Positions 1 to 10,606 of a stretch of DNA of 64,000 nucleotides are shown in pieces (within the stretch, counting starts at the first letter, position 1; each line of letters begins with the position of its first letter). The translations under genes and the position numbers were made by a program. The notes below the pieces were generated by a model that saw only the letters and a program-made list of their open reading frames with translations, was not told the DNA's origin and made no database searches. This stretch comes from Manis javanica (Eukaryota > Chordata > Mammalia > Pholidota > Manidae): positions 183,408,351 to 183,472,350 of the forward strand of contig NC_133156.1 of NCBI RefSeq assembly GCF_040802235.1. Reading direction: 5' to 3'.

Positions 1-1215
1 TTCCAGGCCTTGCTCCCCCCGGTTTTACCCTCCACAGGCGAAATCCTTAAAGGCCTGGCTAATGTGACTGCAAAATCCCTTAACCCCACTGGATATAGCG
101 AGTGCTGGTTATGTTTCTCCCCCGTTCCCCCGTTTTACGAAGGGATAGCAGTTTTAGTAAACACCTCGGCAGACCTCATACTTACCAATGACTCCAGCAA
201 GACTCGCTGGTCAGACCCCTCCCGTTTTTCAGAGACCTCTCCGGGTCTCACATTGACGCAGCTTTCGGGAATAGGTCTCTGTATACATAGCCCCCTCTTG
301 CGTCTACCCCCTCAGCTAGTACCCATTTGTAACAGCTCCTTCTCACCCCCGCTGTCCTATGAATTCCTTGTCGCGCCCAACGGTACTTATTTTGCTTGCT
401 CCTTTGGCATAACGCCCTCCGTTAACCCGCGCTTATTAATATCTAACAATGAATATTGTGTTTTAGTCATGCTCATGCCCAAGATTTCCATACATCCCAC
501 CGAAGACCTCCTTCCATATTACTCGGGCTCTACTCGCACTAAGCGTGAGCCAGTAACCGCCATTACCTTATCTGTATTATTAGGATTAGGAGCAGCTGGG
601 GCTGGAACAGGCATTGCCTCCATAATTACTTCTAAACAACAATATTATGCTCTTAGTCAGGCTATTGATAAAGACATACAAAATCTGCAAGAGGGTTTAG
701 ACAGCCTGAAAGAATCTGTTGTCTCTCTCTCTGAGGTAGTGCTCCAAAATCGCCGAGGGTTAGACCTCCTTTTCCTGAAAGAAGGAGGTCTCTGCGCTGC
801 TCTTAAAGAAGAATGTTGCTTCTATAAAGACAAAACAGGGTTAGTGCAAGATAGCATTGATAAAGTTAAGAAAAACCTAGAAGCCAGGCAAAAACAAAGA
901 GAAAAGGATGAGGCCTGGTATAAAAACTGGACCTCTGCCACCCCTTGGTTAACTACTCTGATCCCCACCATCCTTGGACCCTTGGCAGGATTCTTCCTTT
1001 TAGTGTCTCTTGGCCCTTGGGCCTTAAGAAAACTGACAGTTTTTATTCAAGAGCAAGTTGACCAGCTCGTCAAGCCAGCGGTTGCTGTTCATTATCACAG
1101 ACTTACAGCCTGTGATGAAGAGTCTTACACCGAGCCAACCAATGCTCCCGGTCTCCGGTTTTCAACTTTACAGGCGCCTCAACCATGGTACCATCGATTC
1201 TGGCACCGTACTTAA
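1..1215 (+). CDS. Endogenous gammaretrovirus env, C-terminal part, 5' end outside window
   Basis: This is a retroviral envelope glycoprotein frame, open from the first base of the window to a TAA at 1213-1215, so its start lies to the left. Numbering residues from the TTG at position 10: a CWLC motif (32-35, the SU-TM disulfide motif), several N-x-S/T sequons, a furin site RTKR (176-179), a Gly/Ala-rich fusion peptide (~181-205), a heptad-repeat region, the LQNRRGLD-type immunosuppressive-domain region (~245-261), a CX6CC motif (C262, C269, C270), a membrane anchor (~313-337) and a 64-residue cytoplasmic tail with a YHRL motif. CWLC plus CX6CC is typical of gammaretrovirus-type Env. No frameshift or stop is visible in the part present. 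Whether the upstream half, gag and pol are intact cannot be seen. Confidence 0.93.
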   Translation, partial: FQALLPPVLPSTGEILKGLANVTAKSLNPTGYSECWLCFSPVPPFYEGIAVLVNTSADLILTNDSSKTRWSDPSRFSETSPGLTLTQLSGIGLCIHSPLLRLPPQLVPICNSSFSPPLSYEFLVAPNGTYFACSFGITPSVNPRLLISNNEYCVLVMLMPKISIHPTEDLLPYYSGSTRTKREPVTAITLSVLLGLGAAGAGTGIASIITSKQQYYALSQAIDKDIQNLQEGLDSLKESVVSLSEVVLQNRRGLDLLFLKEGGLCAALKEECCFYKDKTGLVQDSIDKVKKNLEARQKQREKDEAWYKNWTSATPWLTTLIPTILGPLAGFFLLVSLGPWALRKLTVFIQEQVDQLVKPAVAVHYHRLTACDEESYTEPTNAPGLRFSTLQAPQPWYHRFWHRT

Positions 1216-1533
1216 TGTGGCCTATATGCTGGTCAGCCAGAGCCAGACATACCCCTAACTATGAGGGTATGGGCATCGAGATGAGTGCGAGACGAAGTAC
1301 CGCAAGGGAGGGTTCTTCCTAGAACCTCTCTGGTCCTCCCTGAGAATACGCCTGGCTTGCATAGAGGTTGGTATCCATATGTACATAAAGCCTTGATATA
1401 TTAAAGTCAATTTGGCTTTCAGCTCTGCCTCTCCTCCCTAAAAGATACCGAGAGCATTTGCAGGATGTTACCCTGCTGGAGGAGCCAGGCCTCTATTCCC
1501 TCACTCGATTAAGGCCCACCTTTCTAAAATAAA
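1216..1533 (+). other. Non-coding spacer between env stop and polypurine tract
   Basis: About 320 bases separate the env stop from the polypurine tract. In simple gammaretroviruses env usually runs up to or into this region, so the gap is long. I see no conserved open frame in it. It may be 3' untranslated sequence of the provirus. Confidence 0.5.
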
Positions 1534-1548
1534 TAGAAAGAGAGGAGA
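1534..1548 (+). other. Polypurine tract of the provirus
   Basis: A purine-rich run (TAGAAAGAGAGGAGA) lies directly before the TG that opens the LTR. This is the position and composition expected of the plus-strand primer for retroviral reverse transcription. Confidence 0.65.
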
Positions 1549-1936
1549 TGATGGGAGCCACACAAAGACAACAAGATGGCCACAGTTCATGAGGTTCCTG
1601 CTTCACTTCTTGGAGATTAGCTACGAGCCCGCGCGCGCCAACAAGGAAGCCCGCGCGCGCCAAGAGATACTCTTCTCCCCCTCCTTCCCCATTATCGTAT
1701 ACCAATCAGAATGTAACTCGCTGCGCCACCCCTGCTATGCAGCCAATCCCCTGCCTACAAGTATCCTATGGCCCACTCTGCCCCTGAACACTGGTGTATA
1801 TCTACCCCCGTCTTACAATAAAATTCGAAGGCTTGATCAGAATACTGTCTTGCCTTCGCTCTTCTCTCGCCCCCATTTTCTTTCAGGTCGGATCCCCCTC
1901 GTCCCCACAAATAACTAAGTCCCGCTGGACGGGACA
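1549..1936 (+). repeat. 3' LTR of the gammaretrovirus-type ERV
   Basis: The LTR starts TGATGGGAG just after the polypurine tract. The 3' boundary is uncertain: the ...GTCCCCACA at 1901-1909 pairs better with the 5' terminus as an inverted repeat, while ...GGGACA at 1931-1936 also ends in CA. Inside are two CCAAT boxes (1702-1706 and 1743-1747), a TATA-like TATATC near 1797 and an AATAAA at 1817-1822. A GC-rich 15-mer (GCCCGCGCGCGCCAA) occurs twice, at 1627-1641 and 1649-1663, and resembles a duplicated U3 enhancer element. The CpGs in this duplication are not decayed, which fits a fairly young insertion. Confidence 0.75.
1817..1822 (+). promoter_or_regulatory. LTR polyadenylation signal AATAAA
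   Basis: A canonical AATAAA sits in the second half of the LTR, downstream of the CCAAT and TATA-like elements, as expected for 3' processing of proviral RNA near R. Confidence 0.6.
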
Positions 1937-1989
1937 AATTATTAGTCTTTTCAAGTTTCTACTTCTTGAGTCAACTTGGCAATTATGTA

Positions 1990-2770
1990 TTCCTAGAAAA
2001 TTCATTTTAATGAGATTTTTCAAATTCATTAACATTGAGTTATATATACTATTTTCTTATAGTTAAAAAATATTTTCCATATATGCTCTATCCCACTTCT
2101 CATTTCCAATACTGTAAATTTGCTGTTTTCACTTCACTCTTCATGATTAGTCTTGCCATGCTTGTATTATCTTTTCAAAGATGCGCTTGCATTTATTTTC
2201 TGATTTTTGCTTTTTCTAATTGATTTTTGCTTTGTAACCTAATATTTGTGCTTTCCTTAGGTTTTTAAAATTTCTATTTCAGTTAAATCATTTCTTCATT
2301 TAGTTTTATTATTTCTTAATAAAAATACAAAATTTGTGGCTGCAAATTTTTTTGCATGGCTTTGGCTGAATCCCAAACATTTTCATTTTGTTCTCATCAC
2401 TATTTTGCAGCAAAATTTTAATTTTCTGCACATCCAGGAATAATTTTGGAAAAAAAATTTATTTTCAAGTGATTGTATATAAGTTGTCCTTTTGTTGTTA
2501 AGTTCTAATCTAATTGTAATATAGCTAATGACTTTAGCCTAAAAAGATTTTTCTTCTTGGAATTTATTAAAGATTTTTTCAGCATATGATTGTTTCTTAA
2601 ATATCTTCTAAGATATTTGAAAGGAATGTCTTTATATTTGTAAAATAGAAATTCTTTATTTGTACATATAAAATTTATTACTAGGTAAGTATAAAATTAT
2701 TATGTAAATTATTCAAAGTCATCATAACTTCACTTAATTTTTATACTTTTGAATGTCACAGACACAAAGA
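1990..2770 (-). repeat. Ancient LINE-1 (L1M-type) ORF2 fragment, antisense
   Basis: This AT-rich sequence reads on the minus strand like the endonuclease half of L1 ORF2. The 'gctgaatcccaaacatttt' stretch near 2365 corresponds to a phrase seen at the equivalent place in the young L1 near 32300. It is heavily mutated with no long frame. It probably continues at 3244-3720 beyond a later insertion. Confidence 0.5.
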
Positions 2771-2796
2771 AGTGCTCAGGTTTCATGAAGTGTATC

Positions 2797-3243
2797 CTTT
2801 ATCTGTTGCTGCATACCAAGGCACCCCAAAAGTTAATGGTTTAAAACAACTTTTTATTATTTTTCATGATTCTGTGAATCAGCTAAGTTCTTTCTTAAAG
2901 CCAAATTCAAATGGTGGATTGGATGGAGGCTGGGTTCGGGAATTGTGGCTTGTCTCTGCTCCATGTGGCTTCTCATCCTCTTGCGCGCTAGACTGGGCTC
3001 CTGCCCATCGTGGTAGAAACCAAGAGGCAAGCCCGAATGCACCAGAGTTTAAGTCTCTGCTTATGTCATTCTGGTTATGGTTTACTGAAGTCCCACTGAA
3101 CTAAGCCAAACATGGCCAAACCCAGACTCCATGTGGGAGGGGACTCTGCAGGAGCATGGTTAATAAATAAATAAATACGCTTCTTCACTGGGGGCCTTCA
3201 CATGACAGTGTACCACACAAAGGGACTGTAATTTGTCCCTGCA
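2797..3243 (+). repeat. Old interspersed repeat (DNA-transposon-like), family not certain
   Basis: It opens with 'tatctgttgctgcataccaa', a phrase common to a widespread mammalian medium-reiteration repeat, and interrupts the antisense L1M debris on both sides. I cannot name the family safely. A short (ATAA)n run lies inside near 3162-3177. Confidence 0.4.
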
Positions 3244-3720
3244 GGTCTCCTTATATTTCTAATAGTTTTGACCACAAGAATCCTGTTAATTTACTAATTC
3301 CTTTTTGCTACAAATTTTAGTTTTCTCATAATTATAGGACCCTGTCAGATTTCTTTTGGTTTGCATTTATAGGGTAAATGTTTTTGATTTTTGTATGACT
3401 TAAAATCAAATCTTTAATCAAATATATAATTTTTATATTCTTAAAAGCCCTACTTGGATTTTATATTTTAAAAGGGGAGTTAAAATTATTCATGTTTAAT
3501 GGGAACACAGATACATTTATGCTGATTTCTACCATGTGATCATATGCATGTTTCTGGTTTTTATGCTTCTTGGACTTTTACAGACTCCCTCTTCTTACTA
3601 ACTCAATATATCTCTCTGCTCCCTTTTATCATCTATAAATTTAGATGCTTTATATTTTATTTTTATTCAATTCCTAGTTATCTTTAGATTATGTTAATGA
3701 ATTTATGTGTACATCAAAGA
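3244..3720 (-). repeat. Continuation of ancient LINE-1 fragment, antisense
   Basis: AT-rich sequence with the composition and phrase order of L1M ORF2 endonuclease read on the minus strand. It is probably the same element as 1990-2770, split by the repeat at 2797-3243. Confidence 0.4.
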
Positions 3721-4017
3721 AAAGAATTTTACAGTAGCTATTATCTTCAGTGAAAGATGACAAAATAAGCACATTTTTACTTTTCCTTCTCCTGTGCCAC
3801 CCTGTGCTCCTGGTTTCTATAACAATAATCTGGGCCTTTAGATGAAGAATATTATTATTTAATCCCAACTACAAATCCATGTATATACATTTCTTTCAAA
3901 AATTATCTTCAATCATTCTATTAAATTTTCAACCATACCTTCAGTTTCACATATCAGACTACCTAACAGTGGCTCAGACATTAAGGACATTTAATTATGC
4001 CGTATAGAAAGAAGAGT

Positions 4018-4300
4018 GAAGGGAGGCAGGTCTAGAGCTGGTTCAGCAGCTCTTAAATGTCAAGGTGCTATGTGGACATCTCTGACTCTCTTGGCCTTCT
4101 CCTCATGGTCACAAGATGGATGCCACATGCCAGATATTTCATCCTTAGACAATCATCTTCAAGGCAGGAAGAAAAGTCAGGCCACCTCACTGCCTGTTTT
4201 TATCCAGAAGCAAATTCCTCCCCAAGAAACCTAACAGGAGACTTTCCCTGACACTTCATTGGCCAGAACTTAGTCACATCCCCAACTCTAGACAAATCAT
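4018..4300 (+). repeat. Old mammalian interspersed repeat, family uncertain
   Basis: The phrases 'catggtcacaagatgg' (near 4106) and 'cattggccagaacttagtcaca' (near 4257), in this order and spacing, recur in many mammalian introns. I recognise it as repeat-derived but cannot assign a family. Confidence 0.35.
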
Positions 4301-4749
4301 TGATAATGGGCAAAAAGTTGTTTTGCTTCATCTTCTGCAGGGATTCTATTAGTAGGAAGGAAAGGAAAATGTTCATCCTATTGGCTTCTAACAATAAAAA
4401 TCAGGAGTTAGTCTCAACATTAAGTTGTACTGCTTTCATCTTTCAATACCATTTCTTTTATATCAGGTCTTTCACACTATTGAGTTTATTTGCTTGGCAG
4501 GGATATTTTCTGTGGAGTCTTTTATACAGTTGGGCTGGTACATGAATGGTTTCCTTTTTTATAGCTGCTTGTCTGAAGTATCTTGGTAAGAAGCAGAGTT
4601 TTGTGTCACAATCATTTCCCCTCAAAATTCCATGCACACTGCTTTGTTGTCTTTGGCATTTATGTTGCAAAAATCGAGATTTTTATTTCTTTAAGAGGTA
4701 ACCTGATTCTTCTGCCTGAGTGGCTTCACGAAGAAGAGAACACATTTTG

Positions 4750-4825
4750 TCCATTGTTGAATCCCTAGTGCCTAACCCATTGCCTGGAACGTTGACAGGC
4801 TTGCCAGGGAATGAATGGATGAAAG
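4750..4825 (+). repeat. L2 3'-end fragment
   Basis: 'ccctagtgcctaacccattgcctgg' followed by 'gaatgaatggatgaa' matches the end of LINE-2 (cctagcacagtgcctggcac ... gaatgaatgaa). Short and diverged. Confidence 0.5.
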
Positions 4826-7800
4826 AAAACAATTAAGAATCAAGTGCTTGTGGACACTCCCGGCAGAGCATTTTGCCTTCATATTGAAGAGCTTCTTTCG
4901 CCTGCATGCTGTAAGTACATAAAGCGAGCTGGGAGCTGGTGTGGCTACCCTCACCACTGTCCCCTTGGCAACGTACTCCCTGTGCCAGCCATCAGATGTG
5001 AGCCCCTGTGGGTTGCCCAGTGTGCACCCCAGTGCCTGTGCCCTTTCTGGATGTTTCACAAGGAAGGAGATTCTCCCCTTCCAACTTTCTAGGATTAATT
5101 TTTGCTTGTAGCCCTTGTCACAACCAACCTTGGGAGCGTTATTGGGTTCCAGTGGGGGTCGTCCCAAGAGAGGCTTTCTTTTCTGTGAGGTGAATTGAAG
5201 GTTGTCAAACCCTTCTCTCAAACCAGTGTCATCTGCATTAAGTCTTAACAGAAATTCCTTGAAATCTCTGGTACGTGGGTGGAATCCTTTTTCAGTTTAT
5301 AACAATGACAGATTTTCCCCTATCATTATTTTCCTTTGGCTGTTTCAGTGAGAGTTTGAAAGAGAGGCAGGATGGCAAGTTCAATGTGAGGGCTTAAATG
5401 TCTGTCACAGAATGGAAGTCTGTCCTTACATTTTTCATAGTCCCTTTAGACAAGAGTTGCCCCCACCTTATAGACCTATGGACTGTATGATGCTCTCCTC
5501 TCATCATTAATCCTTCCTGTTTGGGGAGTAAAAGAACAGGTTCTCCTCTATCAGCTCTAGGCTCCCTTTTTGGACCCCTTATTAAAAATATTTTGAATAT
5601 CCTGACTTTGTCTTTCTCTGTCTCATATCTTAACTTTCATCATTTTTTTCCTTTTCCTCTGAGCTTGGGAAGAATTTCTTGAATTGATCAGGCAGATTGA
5701 CCCATCACTCAAAAATAAATAATTAAGGCCCCTTTGCTGCTCTCCATCTCTCTTTAATTTCTTCTTCCTCAACTCTTTTATATGTCTTTCTTGTCTCTCC
5801 TTTGCTTCTCTTGATCATCACTACCTTCTTTCCAACAACATTGTTACTTTTACCTGCCTAAGGATTTCCAGGCATTCGATGTAGGACTTTCCCCTCTGCA
5901 CTCCTGAGAAGTCTGACAGCAATCTTCCAGTCTTCAGAATGCTGGCGGACAGCAGCAACGACAGAACTGAATGCATAGCTCTTCTGTCTCCAAGCCTGCC
6001 CGACGGAATGATCTGACATTAGCCATACAGAGTGTTCTGGGTACCTCTACTGCATCCTGGTCATCCAGGAAGCCATCCGAGAAGATAATATTAGTTGTAG
6101 CAGCCAGCTGGTAACTCTTGAGTCTTAGAGACTCCAACCAGTGCCTTGCTGCCTTGGAGCTACTTGCACCATCCATGGAACCATCAACCTGCAGATTTCA
6201 ACACTGAGCTTTGGAGCCACCCTGGGATATCCCTTGGAAGGAAGGATTCAAGCTTAACATACAATTGCATTATTCTTTCCCAAGACAGACGTGAGAGCTA
6301 GTAGATGGGAGATGTTAAGCAGAAGGTCAGACTAGTCTTTGGACAACACTGGCCGGGAAAATCATGCAAGTAGCTGAGGACAAAGAAGCACACCTTACGG
6401 CTTCCTGCCCCACCCACTCAGCCAGTGATGCAAACCATGCAAATGCATCTAGCATAAGGTTTCCTATTTGGTTGGAGATAAAGAATACACTAATAGCTGA
6501 GACTTCAGAGGGGGCAGATATGGGACAATACCTTACTTTGGATTAGATTTCTTTTCGCAACACACTAAAATTTCCTCATTCTGCCTAAATGCGTTCTCCA
6601 GAGTCCTTTATAAAGCCTCTACTCTCTCTCTCATACACAGATAACAGCTCACCTGTGCCATCCTACTGTGCCAGGCACATCCCGTTTTCCCTTTGAGCAA
6701 CCCCCCCACTGACCCCACCCATCTGCTACTGCCCCTGAGGAAGGCCCTGCAGCCCCCTGAAGCCAGCTCTTGTCATTGCTCTCTGAGGCTTGTCTACAGG
6801 AACTGTAATTCCAAAGGCAGAATGTTAACATTTAAGGATATTGGGTTTCCTCCTACTTCTATAAATAAACCTGAAAAAATTATTTAAATAAAAAAAACCC
6901 TGATTATCAGTTTGACTTGAATGAGTTGGAAGGTTTATAAAATTATAGATATGAACTGGCTTTTGAAAATGTTGGGGGAGAATTAGTGATTTCTAGGCAT
7001 TAGAACATATTTTGATTTTAGTACTCTTTATAAGATATCAAATTATCTCTTCATTAAGAAGATTTTACAATCCTGAAGGGGGCAAGTGCATGGCTTGATT
7101 TTGCTATTTACCCCCACCCACAACTCTGTGCACAGACAGGGGCCAGAGAAGGGGAAATAGCCAACCGCCTCTCACCAGCTTGGACAGCTGGCCCTGAGCC
7201 ACAGTGAACTTGAAGGGTGGGTCCAGCACAAACAAGGTGATAAGTCCACTCTCCAGTCCTAGTTGGGAGTCCTGGAGAATAGGAGAAGGATGTGGAGGAC
7301 TCCTGATTTCTTCTCTCCTGTACTCAAGGCAAGCTAGTCTATTAAGGAGACAGAAGAACCACAAGGGAAGGCCAATCTGAAGGTTGCAGACACAGATCTG
7401 AAGGAGGTCAGGGACCACTTGCTGAACAAGAGCATGTGCCCTTTGGTGCATGGGTGTGGACACAGGAGTAAATATCCCCTCCAGGACTTACCACGCAGCC
7501 CTCAGCACAGATTGTTAAGGGCTGAAAGAGCAGCAAAGTGTTCTCTGACAAATGTGTTTCTCAATGTAAATTTACACCAGTTCCAAAATCCCTTTCTACA
7601 CTGGGGTTTCCTGCTTAAACCTTGAGGCCCATATTGTGGTGCTTCCTTTTTGAAATTAGGCCCCTCAGCTCATATAAAATAAATTCAACAAAAGTCAGCC
7701 CTGGAAGTCTGAGCCTTGGGCCAAGAAAACATCAAGAGATCCCTCCCCTGCTACCCCCACCCCCACCCCACCCACTTCTGGGAGAGTAGGTGCACCCAGA

Positions 7801-8399
7801 GCAGCTGACCTGGAGGGGTTGGAGGAGAGAGTCCCCGAGTGCAAGGTATCTATCTGGGGAATCACCCCGGCCACCGCCACCCAGGGGTTTAAAATGTCCC
7901 CTATGGGGGGTTCCCAGGGAACCTGTGGATGGTCTCCAAGGAACCTATGATTCTTCTCTGCCCAGAATGTCTTCCTCCTGGCCCCTCCATTTCCCCAATT
8001 TCAGCATCAGGGGTCAGCTCTAAGGCCACAAATCCTGAAAGGGCTAACCCACCCAAATCCAGAGATGGCTCCATGCCCCAACCACCTCTCTCGGGGCACC
8101 CTTGGCTCCATGCCACCTGTGCTGTTCCTGGCCTCAGCTGCCTGTGGTGGGGTGGGTTGGGATGGGCTGTGGGTCGGTGGAGGATAACCAAGTGCCCCAT
8201 AGACAGAGACCCATCTCTACTAGCAGTCCCAGGCCAGATGTACAAAGGCTTGCTGACCTGAACAGTTTGCCCACCTGGGAAGGTGGGGTGGCTGTGCTCG
8301 GGTGGCAGGCGTCCCTAGAATAGTGTTCTCTGGGATAATAAGGGCGCAGGTGGGAACATCTTTTCTAGATTCTGGGAGACACTTTGCATGGGCCAAGTC
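4826..8399. other. TGFA upstream region, no gene recognised
   Basis: I see no conserved coding frame, splice-bounded exon or recognisable RNA gene here. The open frames present are short and lack any domain-like sequence. Local features are pyrimidine-rich tracts (about 5600-5830) and a C-rich run near 7755-7775. Sequence becomes GC-rich after ~7690, towards the CpG island, so distal TGFA promoter elements could lie here. Confidence 0.5.
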
Positions 8400-8429
8400 T
8401 TAGCAGACGGCCAGCGAAACTTGCAGGTT

Positions 8430-9900
8430 CCATTCTGGGCCGCGTCGCAGCCCCTCGTCCGGGACAGCAGCTGCCGTGGGCACCGGCGACGAACGGCCGT
8501 GCAGCTCCACTCCGCCGCCCAGAGCCTGGAAGCGGCCACTGCGCAGGACGCCCCGGCTCCGCAGCGGTGCCAGACGCTTCCTGCCTTTTCCTGGGCCTGG
8601 GTGCTGGGCTCTAGAGGCTGGGCTCGGAGGTTCCCCGGTCGCTCCGCCCCGCCGCCCGCGCTCTGCACAGTGCGCGCCGCGTGCCCGCCTCCCGCCACAA
8701 CCCCCCACCCGCTGTGCCCTTAGGGGGGCACCCCCACTGGGGCGGGAGGATGGTCCGCCGTGCCCCGGTCGCCGAGTGACGGAGAGGTGACGGTAGCCGC
8801 CTTCCCATTTCCGCCCGGCCCGCAGCGCGGCAGGGTGAGTGCCAGCGGAGGCGCTCGGTCCTGCCTCCGCCCTCCCGCGCCGGGGGCTGGCCTTGCCTCG
8901 CCGGCGCCTTTTTCCCCCCGCACCGCGGCGCCGCTTCGCCACTCGGGCACCGCAGGTAGGGCAGGAGGCTGGAGTTCCTGCTGCCCGCCGCCCGTAAAAT
9001 GGTCACCTCGGCTGGACAGCTCGCCGCGTTCGCTCTGGGTATGTACTGCGGCGCGCCCTGAGCCACCTGCCTTCTGCGGCACCCCGCTTTCTCCTGTCCC
9101 TTCCATTTCTCTTTCCCGGGGATTGTCTGCGCCTGCTGAAGAGAGTGGAGGGAGGCTATTGCTTTTCCAGGGTTGAAGGCTGGGAGGCAAGGGGAGTCGA
9201 TAGGGCTTACCAGGGATTTGGGGAACCCGTTGCAAAGTGGGGGACCGTCGAGCGCCCAGGCACTCCTCGGGAAGTGGCCACCTGGGCCGTGCGTGAGAAC
9301 GCCCGCCCGGGAAGGGGAAGCAGAGTACGAGCTTGAACTTTAATCCGCCGCGGCTCTGTGCTCGTACGCTTGCCCGCACCTACCTGCTTAGCTGGCCGCC
9401 TCCAACCAAGCCCGTCTTCACCCGCGTCGGTAGCGTGTAGAGTTGGAGAGGGTGGTGGGCGTTTGACCCTCCGCAGGACCTTGCCTGTTCCCCTTTCGAA
9501 CCTCCTGTCCACCCCTGAACCCCAGCGACCGGCAGATGTTCACGATCAGCAGGGGCGCCTTCAACTTCTAACTTTAAGAGCTCTAGAGCTTTGGGGTAGG
9601 TTTTGGATTTTTGTGCGGATTAATTGTTCTTTTAATTAACTTCCCTGGGAGAAGCGGTTTAAGTGTCAGCCGAGGACAGGAGTGAAATCCTAGACCGAGC
9701 GTTACCAATTTCCTTTGAGTTTGTTCTTGGTGGGGAATGACGGACGGGGCAAGGGAGGGGAAGGTAAACCCAGCAAACCTGGGTCGGGTCAGCCGGCCAG
9801 TCTTTTTCAGCGGTGAAGTTCGCTGGTCTGTCTGTAAGCGGTAGGGTGCAGCGCTGCGCTGCCTGGCGGGCGCGCACCGCTCGCGGTGCCGGGTCTCTGT
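8430..9900 (+). promoter_or_regulatory. TGFA: CpG island and promoter of TGFA
   Basis: CpG is dense from ~8430 to 9060 and weaker but still raised to ~9900, in strong contrast to the AT-rich flanks. Several CCGCCC (Sp1-type) boxes lie between 8640 and 9000, for example at 8645-8660. No TATA box is evident before the start codon. Known TGFA promoters are GC-rich and TATA-less, which agrees. The transcription start cannot be fixed from sequence, but it should lie within a few hundred bases upstream of 8999. Confidence 0.85.
8999..9038 (+). CDS. TGFA: TGFA exon 1 coding part (signal peptide start)
   Basis: Transforming growth factor alpha is made as a membrane-anchored precursor whose shed EGF-like domain activates EGFR. 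The ATG at 8999-9001 has A at -3 and G at +4, a strong Kozak context. It encodes MVTSAGQLAAFAL plus the first base of a Gly codon, then a good donor (G|GTATGT, GT at 9039-9040). Human TGFA starts MVPSAGQLALFALG, and the donor falls at the same codon phase. This sequence therefore differs at residue 3 (T for P) and residue 10 (A for L). The segment is the hydrophobic start of the signal peptide and joins in phase to 49965. The 5' UTR lies immediately upstream in the CpG island. Too short for ordinary ORF finding. Confidence 0.93.
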
Positions 9901-10435
9901 GATGTTGAGATAGCAGATTAACAGCCCAGGTGTCCTAGTTATTGCAGTAGCTTCCGTGAAATGAACTGTTCAGTCGACAGTTTTCCCGAGTTTTCCCCCG
10001 CACCGCGGCGCCTGTTGCTTGCTACAGGATCATTTATTAGACCTTTGGAAAAGCCATGGAAACCTCCCCCCAACGATGCCCAGAGCCACAGCGTCACCCA
10101 ATTCGGTGTACGGTTTCAGGGGGTTCATGGGCCCGCCTGTAATCTGCCTATGAAACACTGATTAAAAACGGCCGCAGAAGGAGAGCATCATCTAAGGGGA
10201 AATACAGAGCAGTAGTGGAACCGGATGCTCGGAGCTGTACCCCCACCAGAAACTTACCAACAGGTGGCATAATTACAGACGACTTTTTTCCCCCTTTTCC
10301 AAGATCTTTTTATTTTTTTTTGGATAGACAATTGTTCTGATTTTAGATCTTTTGTAAACAATAGAATACAGTAGAAGCATCCTGTTTGTGGGTTCCTATT
10401 GTAATGCTTTTGCAAATACTAGTAGTAATAATAAT
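9901..10435. other. Start of intron 1, no feature recognised beyond CpG shoulder
   Basis: CpG density falls through this stretch, although 9995-10150 is still moderately CpG-containing. 'ttttcccccgcaccgcggcgcc' near 9989-10010 closely echoes 'ttttccccccgcaccgcggcgcc' near 8910-8933, a short repeated CpG-rich word within the promoter region. Confidence 0.4.
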
Positions 10436-10606
10436 AGCTAACGCTATTTGAACACTTTCCCTGTGCCAGGCGCTGTTCTGAGCACTTTACATGTATTAAC
10501 TCGTTTAATTTTCCTGATGAGGAGGTATTATCATCACCATTTTATAGAGGAGGAAAGTGAAACACCCAGGGCCCACAGTTATTAAGTAGTTGAGCCAGGA
10601 TTATTA
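10436..10606 (-). repeat. MIR SINE, antisense
   Basis: The order 'ctgtgccaggcgctgttctgagcactttacatg', then 'accattttatagaggaggaaa', then 'gagccagga' is the reverse complement of the tRNA-derived MIR element. Diverged, as expected for its age. Confidence 0.75.

Noticed and set aside
8315..9512. Long overlapping frames on both strands in the CpG island (for example 180 and 219 codons on the minus strand)
   Set aside because: High GC content removes stop codons. The translations are Arg/Pro/Ala-rich without domains, and the region is explained by the TGFA promoter.
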